A program made the position numbers and the translations under genes. Below are positions 4,445 through 5,080 of a stretch of 5,080 nucleotides of DNA, piece by piece (the first letter of the stretch is position 1; every line of letters starts with the position of its first letter). The stretch covers positions 1 to 5,080 of the forward strand of contig DAWO01000141.1 of the NCBI GenBank assembly GCA_002509485.1, written 5' to 3'. Under the pieces are notes generated by a model. The model saw only the letters and a list, made by a program, of their open reading frames with translations. It made no database searches and had not been told where the DNA came from. Source of the DNA: Methanolinea sp. UBA477. Lineage in GTDB: Archaea; Halobacteriota; Methanomicrobia; Methanomicrobiales; Methanospirillaceae.

Positions 4445-5080
4445 TCACACCGGTGAGAAATGGATCGCCTGGTCGTAGAGGATCTCGTTGCAGACCGGCC
4501 CGATACCAGTCTCCTCCTCGACATATGTCCTGAACGCGATACGCACAGGGACAGTTTCGGGAATCCCGAGACCGCCACAGCAGCACGGAACCTCGGTGCA
4601 TCCTGCCTCCCCGTTGCAGTGCCGTGCGAACTTCCACACGTAGAAGAGACCGGCATTGGGGTTCCCCGGAAGGTAGGAGTTCGCCGAACCTGCGATATCG
4701 GCATCGGTAACCGCGACGACGCCGTTCAACGCCTCTGTCCCATAGACGGCGATATTCGTGTACAGCACCTTCCCTGTTGCCTGGTGATTGACACCATATA
4801 CGATGAGGAATTCATCATCTCCAAGGAGGTAATCCCCGTTTCGCAGGTAGAGTGCATCCCGGTTATCACCCAGTGCATCGGTTTCCCGCTGGAGCGAATC
4901 GAACCCTTCGAGGACCCAGATATCGGTTTTGTTGCCGGAGACGACCATCCCGTCTCCGTGTCGGGCGATGATGGCCTCCCGGAGCGTCTCCTGGTCATCC
5001 AGGAAGTCGAGTTCGTGGGCGTCGCCCGTTCCCCTGACGAGGAGATGAGGCACGCCGTAGGGTTGTTGTGTATGGGTGAT
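4445..5080 (-). CDS. uncharacterised conserved-type protein with Cys cluster (5' end missing)
   Basis: The frame is open to the window edge, giving 211 C-terminal residues beginning ITHTQQPYGVPHLLVRG. The GTG at 5053 is not a likely start because the frame continues upstream. The visible part reads as one globular domain of alternating strands: MVVSGNKTDIWVLEGFD, DEFLIVYGVNHQATGK, VLYTNIAVYG, then SANSYLPGNPNAGLFYVWKF. A cysteine cluster follows (HCNGEAGC, then CCC, within 4570-4625), and then VPVRIAFRTYVEEETGIGP-C-NEILYDQAIHF at the C-terminus. From memory the blocks VYGVNHxATGK, FYVWKFARHC and GPxxNEIxYDxAI recur in unnamed bacterial and archaeal proteins, but I cannot attach a function. 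The cysteines could bind a metal or form disulfides if the protein is exported; the N-terminus that would show a signal peptide is outside. It converges on the exported-protein cluster. Confidence 0.75.
   Translation of the reverse strand: MTHTQQPYGVPHLLVRGTGDAHELDFLDDQETLREAIIARHGDGMVVSGNKTDIWVLEGFDSLQRETDALGDNRDALYLRNGDYLLGDDEFLIVYGVNHQATGKVLYTNIAVYGTEALNGVVAVTDADIAGSANSYLPGNPNAGLFYVWKFARHCNGEAGCTEVPCCCGGLGIPETVPVRIAFRTYVEEETGIGPVCNEILYDQAIHFSPV

Overview
The window looks like a piece of a euryarchaeal chromosome, most likely a methanogen of the Methanomicrobia (inferred with moderate confidence). The basis is A/T-rich TATA-like boxes about 25-30 bases ahead of starts, oligo-T tracts just after stops, base composition that looks balanced, and several short exported proteins with no enzyme signature. 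There are no rRNA or tRNA genes, CRISPR arrays or transposases. No gene here has a known biochemical function that can be named from sequence alone.

Layout. Positions 1-411 hold a small multi-pass membrane protein, perhaps with a broken or mis-started 5' end. Positions 412-911 are non-coding and carry a perfect 10-bp inverted repeat and copy A of a structured repeat. Positions 912-1748 (minus) encode an exported protein of an uncharacterised but widespread family recognisable by KPxIYLY near the middle and GFxVVEWG at the C-terminus. Positions 1749-2178 are non-coding, with the promoter of that gene and copy B of the same repeat in the same orientation, so the minus-strand gene is bracketed by direct repeats.

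Positions 2179-4208 carry three plus-strand genes for small exported proteins (117, 272 and 153 aa). They share short motifs (RSRI, DLFxT, and an RxExI-type octad at two of the C-termini). The second is preceded by a leader of about 130 bases with two long consecutive stem-loops, and the gap to the third contains overlapping, mutually exclusive hairpins. The set may act together at the cell surface, but this is inference from clustering, signal peptides and motif sharing. Positions 4209-4444 are a convergent intergenic region with strong hairpins and an oligo-T stop signal for each side. Positions 4445-5080 (minus) are the C-terminal 211 residues of another uncharacterised protein with a cysteine cluster; its start lies beyond the window.

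The points most worth following are the direct repeats around the minus-strand gene, the structured leader at 2705-2806, and the shared C-terminal motif of the secreted-protein cassette.
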